Positions 35,655-44,693 of a stretch of DNA of 64,000 nucleotides are shown piece by piece; positions within the stretch are counted from its first letter, which is position 1, and every line of letters begins with the position of its first letter. The notes under the pieces were generated by a model. That model saw only the letters and a list, made by a program, of their open reading frames with translations. It did no database searches and was not told the DNA's origin. The translations under genes and the position numbers were made by a program. The DNA comes from Saprospiraceae bacterium. Its GTDB lineage: Bacteria; Bacteroidota; Bacteroidia; Chitinophagales; Saprospiraceae. Location of the stretch: NCBI GenBank assembly GCA_016710265.1, contig JADJJL010000007.1:310001-374000 (forward strand), written 5' to 3'.

Positions 35655-36722
35655 TTAAAACATATCCGGAACAATCAAAATTCCCTTTTTAAGCAAAATA
35701 TCTTCTGCATCTGCTGTTACAGGTCCGTTTGCTGCCTCACCTATAATTTTTGCTTTTATTCTATCTGCATTTTCAATCGTAATTTGACTTTCAAGAGCTG
35801 CGGGAATTAAAATGTCACAATCCAATTCCAAAGCTGAATCTCTTCTTTCAAGAGTTGTAGTACCTGGAAAGTTAATAATAGATCCTGTTTCCTTTCTAAA
35901 AGCCAACAGTTTTTCAATATCTATTCCATCAGGATTATGGATCGAACCTTCGTATTCTGCAACCCCGATTACTTTAACACCACCTTCCTCCTGCATAATG
36001 ATACCAGAAAATGACCCTACATTTCCCATTCCTTGGATTACTACAGTCTTTCCTCTCAATCCTTTTGTAAGTCCAATTTTTTTCATTGCAGATTCTGTAT
36101 CGCAAAGTTCTCTAAGACCATAAAACACTCCACGACCTGTTGCCTCATTTCTACCGCGAATACCATTTTGATTTACGGGTTTTCCTGTCACACATCCTGC
36201 AGCATCAATTTCTGCTCCTTTAAAAGTCATATAGGTATCCAAAATCCAAGCCATTTCGCGAGGACCTGTCCCATAATCCGGAGCAGGTACATCAATCCCG
36301 GGACCAATAAAATTCTTCTTAATAAGTTCAGTCGTATACCTTCTTGTAATTCTTTCAAGTTGATCTTCTGTATATTGCCATGGGTTTATTTTAACACCTC
36401 CCTTAGCTCCGCCAAACGGAACATCCACGATTGCACATTTATAAGTCATTAATGCAGCTAAAGCTTCAACCTCATCTTTATTAACATGTTGGCTATAACG
36501 AATTCCACCTTTTGTTGGAAGTCTATGGTGGCTATGTTGAGCCCTGTATGCTTCAATGACTTCAATTTCATCCCCAATTCTCACCGGAAATCTTATTTCA
36601 TATACCGCGTTACATGCTTTAATTTGGGCCAAAATTCCTTTTGGTATATTTGTAAAAGCTGCTGCTCGATCAAAATTGCGATTGACACTCGCTAAAAAAG
36701 AATTTTCAGTATTATTGCTCAT
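35655..36722 (-). CDS. glutamate dehydrogenase (Glu/Leu/Phe/Val family), N-terminal part, frameshifted
   Basis: A 355-codon frame from ATG 36722. It carries the substrate-domain motifs RLPTKGGIRYS and the catalytic lysine region VDVPFGGAKGGVK, the conserved PAPDYGTGPREMAW with the catalytic aspartate, and the Rossmann motif GMGNVGS. The enzyme deaminates glutamate to 2-oxoglutarate reversibly using NAD(P). The frame ends early at VPDMF because one base is missing in a short homopolymer; the rest is at 35302-35643. The start overlaps the end of the CcmD gene by eleven bases, so gdh may be translated from the ccm transcript. An Lrp-type regulator follows. The lesion is probably a sequencing error, since the rest looks fully conserved. 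Confidence 0.88.
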   Translation of the reverse strand: MSNNTENSFLASVNRNFDRAAAFTNIPKGILAQIKACNAVYEIRFPVRIGDEIEVIEAYRAQHSHHRLPTKGGIRYSQHVNKDEVEALAALMTYKCAIVDVPFGGAKGGVKINPWQYTEDQLERITRRYTTELIKKNFIGPGIDVPAPDYGTGPREMAWILDTYMTFKGAEIDAAGCVTGKPVNQNGIRGRNEATGRGVFYGLRELCDTESAMKKIGLTKGLRGKTVVIQGMGNVGSFSGIIMQEEGGVKVIGVAEYEGSIHNPDGIDIEKLLAFRKETGSIINFPGTTTLERRDSALELDCDILIPAALESQITIENADRIKAKIIGEAANGPVTADAEDILLKKGILIVPDMF

Positions 36723-36906
36723 CCTTTTGATTTATTTCTAGTTTTTGAATTCTTTTATCTAATTTTATTAAAAACCAAGTCAAACCTAAAAAAATAATTA
36801 GAATTACACCATACACCACATTCATTTTACCTGTGCTGCGCATAAAATCATTGGCTTGTGCCATCACACTACAAGGTAAAAATATAAGTGCTAGAATTAT
36901 CCTCAT
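36712..36906 (-). CDS. CcmD family protein
   Basis: A 64-residue protein read from ATG 36906 (MRIILALIFLPCSVMAQ, a signal-like start); an ATG at 36924 adds six residues. After a short polar stretch it has one membrane span (NVVYGVILIIFLGLTWFLI) and a charged tail (KLDKRIQKLEINQKDEQ), the topology of CcmD. CcmD helps release haem-loaded CcmE from the CcmABC complex during cytochrome c maturation. It follows the CcmC gene by 70 bases and overlaps the glutamate dehydrogenase start by eleven bases. A separate N-terminal hydrophobic segment, as here, is usual in Bacteroidota members of the family. Confidence 0.75.
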   Translation of the reverse strand: MRIILALIFLPCSVMAQANDFMRSTGKMNVVYGVILIIFLGLTWFLIKLDKRIQKLEINQKDEQ

Positions 36907-36976
36907 ATTAATTTCATATTTCATTGGCGGGTCAAATTTCTATTTAATTTCTTAATTGAAGCGATCATTTTTTAAA

Positions 36977-38038
36977 TTAATCAAAGTCTAAAGAGTCTTG
37001 AGCATCTAAAACACAAACCCTCTTCCATAAATCTGCCATCCAGAATCCCAGTAAAATAAACGCTGTCACTGAAGGGTAAAACACAGTCCTTAATGCATTG
37101 TCCATATCATCCGATCCAAATGCAGGATTTCCACCATTACCCGGATGCAAACTGTCCGTCAGTCTTGGCAAGACAAAAATTAAAGGAATAATAGCCACCA
37201 CAGCAAAAACATTGTATGCAGCTGTAATTTTAGCACGTCGATCAGGATCATCTATACTTGCTCGCAAAATCAAATAAGCTATATAAATCAACATTGATAA
37301 AGCTGCCATATTTAATTTGATGTCATTGGTCCACCAAGTATCCCAAGTAAACCTTGCCCATAACGATCCTGTCATCAACCCCAATACGCCAAAAATAACT
37401 GCTACGTAAACCATACTATAAGCCCTCAGATCATCCTCCGGTTTAGAATACTTCAAAACCCTGTAAGAATAATACAATGACCCAAACATTAAAGCAAACA
37501 TTCCAAACCATAGCGAAACATGGAAAAAAGTATTTCTGATAGTTTCGTACAAGATATTTCTAAATGGAAAATGATATTTGTGCTTTAAATTAAACTGCGC
37601 AGGTTTGTCCAGAGTCCATGCCGCAATTCCCTCTTCAAGTTCTATTGAATCCTGAGACAAAATTAACTTTGAAGGCATCACTGATGCACCATCTACTTCT
37701 GAATCAACAATGACACTGGCCATTACAATCTTCTGATTTACAGGCAAATAATTATGAAATAAATGTTTGATTTTCAACTTTGTCTCTGAAATGACTTCAA
37801 TTGAATCCGCACGACATAGATATTGATCAGAGATTTTAAAAAATACTCGAGGTGTTGCTTTCGTATAAAAACTATTGTATCCCTCTATTTCAAATTCAAC
37901 CGATTGACCAACTTGAAATCTGGAAGGATTAATATTTAATATTCCTGGCTTTAATGGAACCAAAAGACCTCTTGTAATCACGTATACAAACAAAACAATA
38001 CTCATCCACTTCCACCAAGCTAATCCTAAAAATCTCAT
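36977..38038 (-). CDS. ccmC: haem exporter/cytochrome c biogenesis protein CcmC with periplasmic insertion
   Basis: A 353-residue membrane protein read from ATG 38038, which overlaps the ccmB stop by one base (TAATG). It has six spans and the tryptophan-rich haem-handling motif WARFTWDTWW (227-236). Likely haem ligands are the histidines of FFHVSLW (about 173) and SLHPG (about 298). CcmC loads haem onto CcmE in the periplasm. Unusually, about 125 residues (27-155) separate span 1 from span 2. They are predicted to be beta-rich with an opening like TIG/Ig domains (NINPSRFQVGQSVEFEIEGY). Standard CcmC proteins are near 220-250 residues. ccmB precedes it and ccmD follows; ccmA and ccmE are not in the window. 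Confidence 0.88.
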   Translation of the reverse strand: MRFLGLAWWKWMSIVLFVYVITRGLLVPLKPGILNINPSRFQVGQSVEFEIEGYNSFYTKATPRVFFKISDQYLCRADSIEVISETKLKIKHLFHNYLPVNQKIVMASVIVDSEVDGASVMPSKLILSQDSIELEEGIAAWTLDKPAQFNLKHKYHFPFRNILYETIRNTFFHVSLWFGMFALMFGSLYYSYRVLKYSKPEDDLRAYSMVYVAVIFGVLGLMTGSLWARFTWDTWWTNDIKLNMAALSMLIYIAYLILRASIDDPDRRAKITAAYNVFAVVAIIPLIFVLPRLTDSLHPGNGGNPAFGSDDMDNALRTVFYPSVTAFILLGFWMADLWKRVCVLDAQDSLDFD

Positions 38039-38694
38039 TAATTTTTCCAAATATAAGGTAAAAGAATACTAACCAATGCAATACTAAACAAGTTTATACC
38101 CACCATTATTTTAAGCTGTGAACCTGAGTCTAAAATATGCCCACCTTGAAGAAGTAATAAACTAGTTAAAAAACCAGCACCAAACAGTGGAAAAGTCAGG
38201 GGTAAAACCAAGACAGAGAACATAAGAGTCTGATTAACAGATTGAGATGAGAGAAATGAATTGAAAGATAATATTATTGAATTACCTATATTAAATGTAA
38301 TTAGTAATAAAAACCAATCAAACAAATAGCCTACAGATATTGGCATTAATAAATTAAAAATTAAGAATAATAAAATCCCTAATAGGACTAACAACAAAAA
38401 CAAATATATATTTCTTGCTAAATAAATCACATTTGGGTGATACAATTGATAGGTCAATACGCGATATTTAACCAATTCTTCCTCAAATACCCTGTATCCA
38501 GTAAAAAAACTAACAAATAAGTAAACAATCCAAAATAAGAGATTCCATTCTTCAAAGGTTTCTTTTCCAGAAAAAAAATAAACCAAATAACTGGTGCCGG
38601 ATAAAAAAGCAATGACTGCACCTAATTGATGAAAACTTCTAAATTCCCTTTGGATATCTTTCCAAATTAAGACTTTGATATCGATAAAACGCAT
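38038..38694 (-). CDS. ccmB: haem exporter protein CcmB
   Basis: A 218-residue protein with six predicted membrane spans, read from ATG 38694 (MRFIDIKVLIWKDIQREFRS), the usual CcmB beginning with a short amphipathic helix before span 1. A longer frame from TTG 38775 adds 27 unrelated residues. CcmB is the permease subunit that with CcmA and CcmC forms the complex releasing haem-bound CcmE for cytochrome c maturation. The family phrase EFRSFHQLGAVIAF is present. It overlaps ccmC by one base. ccmA, the ATPase, is not adjacent and must be encoded elsewhere. A -7 element lies six bases upstream, so the transcript may be leaderless. Confidence 0.88.
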   Translation of the reverse strand: MRFIDIKVLIWKDIQREFRSFHQLGAVIAFLSGTSYLVYFFSGKETFEEWNLLFWIVYLFVSFFTGYRVFEEELVKYRVLTYQLYHPNVIYLARNIYLFLLLVLLGILLFLIFNLLMPISVGYLFDWFLLLITFNIGNSIILSFNSFLSSQSVNQTLMFSVLVLPLTFPLFGAGFLTSLLLLQGGHILDSGSQLKIMVGINLFSIALVSILLPYIWKN

Positions 38695-38700
38695 AAGTCG

Positions 38701-38708
38701 CAAAGTTA
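38701..38708 (-). promoter_or_regulatory. putative -7 promoter element before ccmB
   Basis: The minus strand reads TAACTTTG, a full TAnnTTTG match, six bases before the ATG at 38694. If used, transcription would begin at or very near the start codon. No good -33 box is present. Confidence 0.35.
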
Positions 38709-38847
38709 CTCTTTTATTATAGGTATTTATACCCAATGATGGATGTTGTTTGTAGCTTATATACTTTAAGCTCAATCATTTATATTATATATATTTATAA
38801 TTTATAAAATATACCATAATAACTAAATACATATTATATATTTATGT

Positions 38848-38855
38848 TATATTTG
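38848..38855 (+). promoter_or_regulatory. putative -7 promoter element before the amidase gene
   Basis: TATATTTG followed by CG fits TAnnTTTG and lies 18 bases before ATG 38874. An ATG at 38844 precedes this element and so is unlikely to be the true start. The upstream 60 bases are almost pure A/T; no clear -33 TTG. Confidence 0.4.
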
Positions 38856-38873
38856 CGTCAAATTGTACTGCCC

Positions 38874-40247
38874 ATGAAGTGGACATTATCTGGAATTCTA
38901 ATCGTTGTGCTTTTATTGCCTATTGCATCTTTGGCTCAATCACCCAAATATTTAGAACTAAAAGCAAAAAAAGGGGAAACAATCATTGGATTATTAAAAA
39001 AATACAAACTAAATAATCAAAATGGGCTTATGGATCATTTCTATTTAATCAATGGACTTAAACCCACAGAAACACTACTTAGCGGGCTTTCCTACAGATT
39101 ACCGATAGAAATTCATAAATTCGATGGAAAAAGTATTCGGTCTTCCTTGGGAATTAAAGATTATCATAAAGCCAAAGCCATTGAAATTTATAATAATTCA
39201 TTGTCAACCTCTAAAATAATTTCTCAGAGTTATAAAATCTCCAAAAAAATATATGTCCCAACTAGTTATTTAGAATCAAAAACAGTAAACACTAAACAAT
39301 CGGTCTCCCAAGTCGTCAGACCTAAACCCGATAAATCTAACAACAAGCTTCAAAAATCAAATTCAAGGACAAATACAACACTTTCCTCCAAAATTTTGGT
39401 AGCAGATAACCGATTGGACTCTAGCCAAATTGCAAACTTATATCATAGTTCTTTAAGTGAAAATTTAGCAGATTTTGAACCTGGTAAAGGAACGCCAATG
39501 GTTCAAAAAATAAGTGGCAAATCTGTAAAAATCGATTTATTTGGTAAAGATAAAAGCATGGTCGAAATTGAAACTGATGCTTTAAAAAATCAGGTTTTTT
39601 ATATTGTTCCGGGTCATGGAGGGCCTGATCCTGGAGCTATGGTAAAACACACTTCAGGTCATGTATTATGTGAAGATGAATATGCATATGATGTTTCCCT
39701 AAGGCTAGCCAGAAACCTCATCAAACATGGAGCCATTGTCCATGTCATAGTCCAAGACAAACATAATGGAATTAGAGATGAAAGATATCTAGATTGCGAT
39801 AATGATGAAAAAGTTATGGGAAATTTAGATATGCCTGTAAATCAAAAGAAAAGATTAAGGCAAGGTATGGGAAAAGTCAATGAACTTTTTACAATTCATA
39901 AATCAGATGGAATTAAAAAGCAATGGATGGTTTCGATACATATTGATTCTCAACCTGAGGCAAACCGACAAGATGTATTCTTTTATTACCAGGCAGATAG
40001 CAGGAAAAGTAAAAAACGAGCGGAAAAACTCCAAAAAGTTTTTGCAGATAAATACAAAGCCTACCAGAAAAGGGATTATCAAGGAACGGTAAGCACCAGA
40101 CCACTTTATGTAATTAGAGCTTCAAATCCAGATCCCATTTTTGTAGAGCTAGCAAATATTAGAAACTTAAAAGACCAGGAACGTATCCTTTCACCTAAAA
40201 ACAGACAAGTGTTGGCAGATTGGATGTTAGAAGGTTTTCTGCAATAG
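38874..40247 (+). CDS. N-acetylmuramoyl-L-alanine amidase (Amidase_3) with LysM-like domain
   Basis: A 457-residue secreted protein read from ATG 38874, giving signal peptide MKWTLSGILIVVLLLPIASLAQ. Residues about 24-85 look like a LysM-type wall-binding domain (KKGETIIGLLKKYKLNN). A serine/lysine-rich linker of about 130 residues follows. The C-terminal 210 residues are an Amidase_3 catalytic domain with zinc ligands in PGHGGPDPG (His), CEDEYAYD (Glu) and SIHIDS (His), and a closing E in FVELANIRN. It would cut the bond between muramic acid and the stem peptide during division or turnover. It is monocistronic, ends in a shared bidirectional terminator, and is divergent from the ccm genes. 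Confidence 0.88.
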   Translation: MKWTLSGILIVVLLLPIASLAQSPKYLELKAKKGETIIGLLKKYKLNNQNGLMDHFYLINGLKPTETLLSGLSYRLPIEIHKFDGKSIRSSLGIKDYHKAKAIEIYNNSLSTSKIISQSYKISKKIYVPTSYLESKTVNTKQSVSQVVRPKPDKSNNKLQKSNSRTNTTLSSKILVADNRLDSSQIANLYHSSLSENLADFEPGKGTPMVQKISGKSVKIDLFGKDKSMVEIETDALKNQVFYIVPGHGGPDPGAMVKHTSGHVLCEDEYAYDVSLRLARNLIKHGAIVHVIVQDKHNGIRDERYLDCDNDEKVMGNLDMPVNQKKRLRQGMGKVNELFTIHKSDGIKKQWMVSIHIDSQPEANRQDVFFYYQADSRKSKKRAEKLQKVFADKYKAYQKRDYQGTVSTRPLYVIRASNPDPIFVELANIRNLKDQERILSPKNRQVLADWMLEGFLQ

Positions 40248-40342
40248 TTTGTTTTGAATTCCTATTCACACACATTACGCTTTTTTTGGCCTGAATACGC
40301 ATAGTAATGTATTACAATTAAAAACTTATTCATTTTCCTGAT

Positions 40343-40382
40343 AAAACAAAAAGGCTTGATGTTAAATCAAGCCTTTTTGTTT
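40343..40382. terminator. bidirectional terminator between the amidase gene and rpoC
   Basis: A perfect 17-bp stem: AAACAAAAAGGCTTGAT (40344-40360) pairs with ATCAAGCCTTTTTGTTT (40366-40382) around a 5-base loop GTTAA. The GC-rich core GGCTTG is flanked by A5 on the left and T5 on the right, so it gives a U-run on both strands. It lies between the convergent amidase and rpoC genes and should end both transcripts. Confidence 0.93.
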
Positions 40383-40414
40383 TAAATATGAATTTTAAAT
40401 TTCTTCAGATCATT

Positions 40415-43400
40415 TTAGGACAATACTTCTTTCTTATAAGGCAATACCAAAATGTCTTTGTATTGTTTTTGTCCAGTTCCTGCCGGTATTTTCTTACCTA
40501 TGATCACATTTTCTTTCAATCCTGATAAATCGTCCGATTTAGCAGCAATAGCCGCAGAACTTAAAACTTTGGTAGTTTCCTGGAACGATGCAGCGGAGAT
40601 CCAACTGCTAGTTCCTAATGAAGCTCTGGTAATTCCCAACAACAATGGACTAGAAGTAGATGGTACCGCATCTCTGTATTCCACGATTTTTTTATCATTT
40701 CTTTTTAGATATGAATTTTCCTCTCTCAACTGTCGAAGAGAAACCAATTGACCTCTCTTCAATTTCGCTGAATCACCTGACTCTGTGACTACTTTTTTCT
40801 CAAAAATAACATCATTCTCAGTTACAAAATCCCATTTATCAACTGGTTCTCCTTCCAACAATGTTGTATCACCTGGGTCTTCAATTTGAACCCATCGCAT
40901 CATTTGACGTACTATAACTTCGATGTGTTTGTCATTGATATTTATTCCTTGTGAACGATAAACCTCTTGAACTCCATTGACTAAATAAGACTGAACGGCA
41001 AACAAACCTTTTATTTGCAATATGTCACGAGGCGCTGTATTTCCATCAGACAAAGGCATACCGGCACGGACAAAATCACCTTCCTGAACAAGAATATGTT
41101 TAGAAAGTCCAATCAAGTATTTTCTCCTTTGGCCTGTTCTTTCATCTTCTACAAATATTTCCCTGTTTCCTCTTTTAATTTTACCATAAATTACAATACC
41201 ATCAATTTCAGAAACTACTGCTGGATTAGATGGATTTCTTGCCTCGAATAATTCAGTTACCCTTGGAAGACCTCCCGTGATATCTGATACTTTACTTACG
41301 TTTCTAGGAATTTTTCCAATCATTTGACCTGCAACGATCTCGGAATTGTCTTCAATGGTTATATAAGCTCCCACTGGTAAAGAATAATTTTTCAATTCTT
41401 CCCCATTGGTACTTAAGATGCTTATTGCTGGAATTTTCTTTTTATTCTTAGATTCAATGATGATTTTTTCAGAATATCCAGTTTGATCATCTCGTTCCAT
41501 TCTAAAGGTGACACCTTCTTCAATGGAATCAAATTTAATGATCCCTGAAAACTCAGAAATGATCAATGCATTGAATGGATCCCAGTTACAAAGTATGTCT
41601 CCTTTTAACATTTTTTGACCCTCTTTAACCAATAAAAATGCACCATATGGCACGTGAGCACTGGTTAACATTTTCTTGGTCTCAGCATCCATGATTCTTA
41701 TTTCTCCAGATCTAGAAATAACAACATGCACTCGATTACCATTGTCATCTGTCGATTCTGCAAATTTCACTCCATCAAATTCAACGATTCCGTCAAATTT
41801 AGCTGTGATTTCAGATTCAGATTTTGAAACTGCAGCAACCCCTCCCACGTGAAAAGTACGCAGAGTAAGCTGAGTTCCAGGTTCCCCAATACTTTGGGCT
41901 GCTATAATACCAACTGCATCACCTGCTTCTGCTATTCTACCGGTGGCCATGTTTTTACCATAACATTTTGTACAAACTCCTTTTCTTGCCTCACAGGTTA
42001 ATACTGATCTAATCATCACATATTCTACTCCTTCGGCTTCAATGGTGTTTGCAGTTTTTATATCGATATATTCGCCCGCTTCAAGTAAAATTTCACCAGT
42101 AACTGGATGCTCAACATGGTTTAGAGCAAACCTTCCTTGAATTCGAGAAGAAAGATTTTCAATAACTTTATCATTGTCAATCAAAGCAGAAGTATCAATC
42201 CCTCGTAATGTATTGCAATCAACTTCTGTAATAACTACATCTTGAGAAACATCCACCAACCTTCTGGTCAAATAACCCGCATCGGCTGTTTTTAAAGCTG
42301 TATCGGCAAGACCTTTTCTAGCACCGTGAGTAGAAATAAAATATTCCAAAACCGATAATCCATCCTGGAAATTTGACAAAATTGGATTTTCGATAATAGC
42401 ACTTCCTGTATCTCCTGATTTTCTCGGTTTTGCCATCAATCCTCTTAATCCACACAACTGTTTAATTTGTTGTTTGGATCCTCTTGCTCCAGAGTGAAGC
42501 ATCATATAAACAGAATTAAAGCCACCTTTATGGATAGCCAATTCCTTCATCAAATTGTCTGTAATCCTATTATCAGCATATGTCCAACGGTCAATAATTT
42601 GATTGTATCTTTCATTGTTAGTGATCAATCCATTATTGTATGAATCCCAAATTTCATCTACCTCTTTAGTTGCTTCATCTAAAGTTTTAACTTTAATGGA
42701 AGGTGTAATCAAATCACCAAGATTAAATGACAGACCAGCTTTAAATGCCCAATAGAAACCCATGTCTTTAATATCATCCAAGAATTTTGCTGTCACAGCA
42801 AAATTGGTTCTTGTAATAATATCTCCAATATAAGTTTTAAGCGCTTTTTTAGTCATTAATTCATTGACAAAAGGTGCTTGAACCGGAACAGCTTCATTAA
42901 AAATTACTCGACCAACTGTCGTTAGAATCACTTTAAAGCCCATGACTCCTGCTTCATCCTCTACTTTTGCACGCATTTTTATACTATCATGCAACTCTAC
43001 TTTGCCTTCACTAAATGCAATGATCACTTCTTCCGGGCTGTAGTAAGTGCGGATTTTAGCAGTGCTAGTTGAAATTTTTTCCTTAGTTAAATAATATAAT
43101 CCCAAAACCATATCCTGTGATGGAAGTGTAACTGGAGAACCATCTTGTGGATTCAACATATTGTGTGGAGCCAACATTAAAAGTTGTGCCTCCAATATGG
43201 ATGCATTACTTAAAGGGACATGCACAGCCATCTGGTCACCGTCAAAATCTGCGTTAAATGCACCGCAAACTAGCGGATGTAATTGAATCGCTTTTCCTTC
43301 TACTAAAGTTGGCTGAAATGCTTGTATAGATAATCTATGGAGTGTCGGAGCTCTGTTTAATAAAACAGGATGGCCTTTGAGAATGTTTTCCAAAATATCC

Positions 43401-44665
43401 CAAACAACCGCTTCCTTTCTATCCACTAATTTTTTTGCAGATTTAACAGTCTTTACGACGCCTCTTTCAATTAGTTTTCTAATTATAAATGGCTTGAACA
43501 ATTCTGCAGCCATTCCTTTAGGAATTCCACATTCATGCAATTTCAATGTAGGACCAACTACGATAACAGAACGACCACTATAGTCTACCCTTTTACCAAG
43601 TAGGTTTTGACGAAAACGCCCTTGCTTACCTTTTAATATATCACTAAGAGATTTTAAGGCTCTTCCTCCTTCCGCTTTAACTGCGTTTGATTTTCTTGAA
43701 TTGTCGAAAAGTGAATCAACAGCTTCTTGAAGCATCCTCTTTTCATTTCTTAAGATGACTTCAGGCGCTTTGATTTCCAATAATCTTTTCAAACGATTAT
43801 TTCTAATAATTACCCTTCTATATAGGTCATTTAAATCAGAACTAGCGAATCTGCCTCCATCCAAAGGCACCAAAGGTCTCAATTCAGGTGGAATTACTGG
43901 TAAATATTGAATGATCATCCACTCTGGACGATGATTTTTATTATTCAAACCTTCTCTGAATGCTTCGACTACTCGAAGTCTCTTTAAAGCTTCAGTTTTT
44001 CTTTGTTGGGAAGATTCAGTAGATGCTTGATGTCTTAACTCAAAAGACAAATCATCCATATTAATCCTCAACAACAAATCAAATACAGCTTCAGCTCCCA
44101 TTTTGGCTACAAATTTATTGGGATCCGCATCGTCCAACATTTGATTTTCCTTTGGAAGTGTTTCCAAAACTTCAAAATATTCTTCTTCCGTTAAAAGATC
44201 TAGTACTGATGTATCCTTTGCCATTCCTGGTTGGATCACAACAAATCTTTCATAATAAATGACGGTTTCTAATTTTTTAGAAGAAAGTCCAAGTAGATAA
44301 CCTATTTTGTTTGGAAGACTTTTGAAAAACCAAATATGAACTACGGGCACCACCAACTTAATGTGTCCCATACGTTCTCTTCGCACTTTCTTTTCAGTAA
44401 CTTCAACCCCGCATCGGTCACAAACTATTCCTTTATATCGAATTCGTTTATATTTACCGCAATAACATTCATAATCTTTTACTGGTCCGAAAATACGCTC
44501 GCAGAAAAGTCCATCTCTTTCAGGTTTATAAGATCTGTAATTGATGGTTTCAGGTTTTAAAATCTCACCATAAGATCTATCCAAAATATCATCCGGAGAG
44601 GATAAGCTGATGGTGATTTTTTCAAAATCCTGATCTAGTTTAATATTTTTATTTTTAAATGACAT
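40415..44665 (-). CDS. rpoC: DNA-directed RNA polymerase subunit beta'
   Basis: A 1416-residue RNA polymerase subunit, normal length for Bacteroidota. The N-terminal zinc finger (CYCGKYKRIRYKGIVCDRCG) begins near residue 66. The catalytic Mg2+ motif NADFDGDQM occupies 471-479, with aspartates 473, 475 and 477. A second zinc-binding cluster (CEARKGVCTKCYGKNM) follows about 880 onward. It also carries the bridge-helix/trigger-loop region (GEPGTQLTLRTFHVGG). It forms the catalytic core together with beta, alpha2 and omega. The ATG at 44665 follows rpoB by 28 bases, so the two are co-transcribed; the operon ends at the terminator 40343-40382. No insertion or frameshift seen. Confidence 0.99.
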   Translation of the reverse strand: MSFKNKNIKLDQDFEKITISLSSPDDILDRSYGEILKPETINYRSYKPERDGLFCERIFGPVKDYECYCGKYKRIRYKGIVCDRCGVEVTEKKVRRERMGHIKLVVPVVHIWFFKSLPNKIGYLLGLSSKKLETVIYYERFVVIQPGMAKDTSVLDLLTEEEYFEVLETLPKENQMLDDADPNKFVAKMGAEAVFDLLLRINMDDLSFELRHQASTESSQQRKTEALKRLRVVEAFREGLNNKNHRPEWMIIQYLPVIPPELRPLVPLDGGRFASSDLNDLYRRVIIRNNRLKRLLEIKAPEVILRNEKRMLQEAVDSLFDNSRKSNAVKAEGGRALKSLSDILKGKQGRFRQNLLGKRVDYSGRSVIVVGPTLKLHECGIPKGMAAELFKPFIIRKLIERGVVKTVKSAKKLVDRKEAVVWDILENILKGHPVLLNRAPTLHRLSIQAFQPTLVEGKAIQLHPLVCGAFNADFDGDQMAVHVPLSNASILEAQLLMLAPHNMLNPQDGSPVTLPSQDMVLGLYYLTKEKISTSTAKIRTYYSPEEVIIAFSEGKVELHDSIKMRAKVEDEAGVMGFKVILTTVGRVIFNEAVPVQAPFVNELMTKKALKTYIGDIITRTNFAVTAKFLDDIKDMGFYWAFKAGLSFNLGDLITPSIKVKTLDEATKEVDEIWDSYNNGLITNNERYNQIIDRWTYADNRITDNLMKELAIHKGGFNSVYMMLHSGARGSKQQIKQLCGLRGLMAKPRKSGDTGSAIIENPILSNFQDGLSVLEYFISTHGARKGLADTALKTADAGYLTRRLVDVSQDVVITEVDCNTLRGIDTSALIDNDKVIENLSSRIQGRFALNHVEHPVTGEILLEAGEYIDIKTANTIEAEGVEYVMIRSVLTCEARKGVCTKCYGKNMATGRIAEAGDAVGIIAAQSIGEPGTQLTLRTFHVGGVAAVSKSESEITAKFDGIVEFDGVKFAESTDDNGNRVHVVISRSGEIRIMDAETKKMLTSAHVPYGAFLLVKEGQKMLKGDILCNWDPFNALIISEFSGIIKFDSIEEGVTFRMERDDQTGYSEKIIIESKNKKKIPAISILSTNGEELKNYSLPVGAYITIEDNSEIVAGQMIGKIPRNVSKVSDITGGLPRVTELFEARNPSNPAVVSEIDGIVIYGKIKRGNREIFVEDERTGQRRKYLIGLSKHILVQEGDFVRAGMPLSDGNTAPRDILQIKGLFAVQSYLVNGVQEVYRSQGININDKHIEVIVRQMMRWVQIEDPGDTTLLEGEPVDKWDFVTENDVIFEKKVVTESGDSAKLKRGQLVSLRQLREENSYLKRNDKKIVEYRDAVPSTSSPLLLGITRASLGTSSWISAASFQETTKVLSSAAIAAKSDDLSGLKENVIIGKKIPAGTGQKQYKDILVLPYKKEVLS

Positions 44666-44693
44666 GAATGATCCTATTTATTAAATAATCAAA

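Noticed and set aside
36033..36452. 139-codon plus-strand frame inside glutamate dehydrogenase
   Set aside because: It is opposite a strongly conserved enzyme and shows no domain, signal peptide or start context; a shadow frame.
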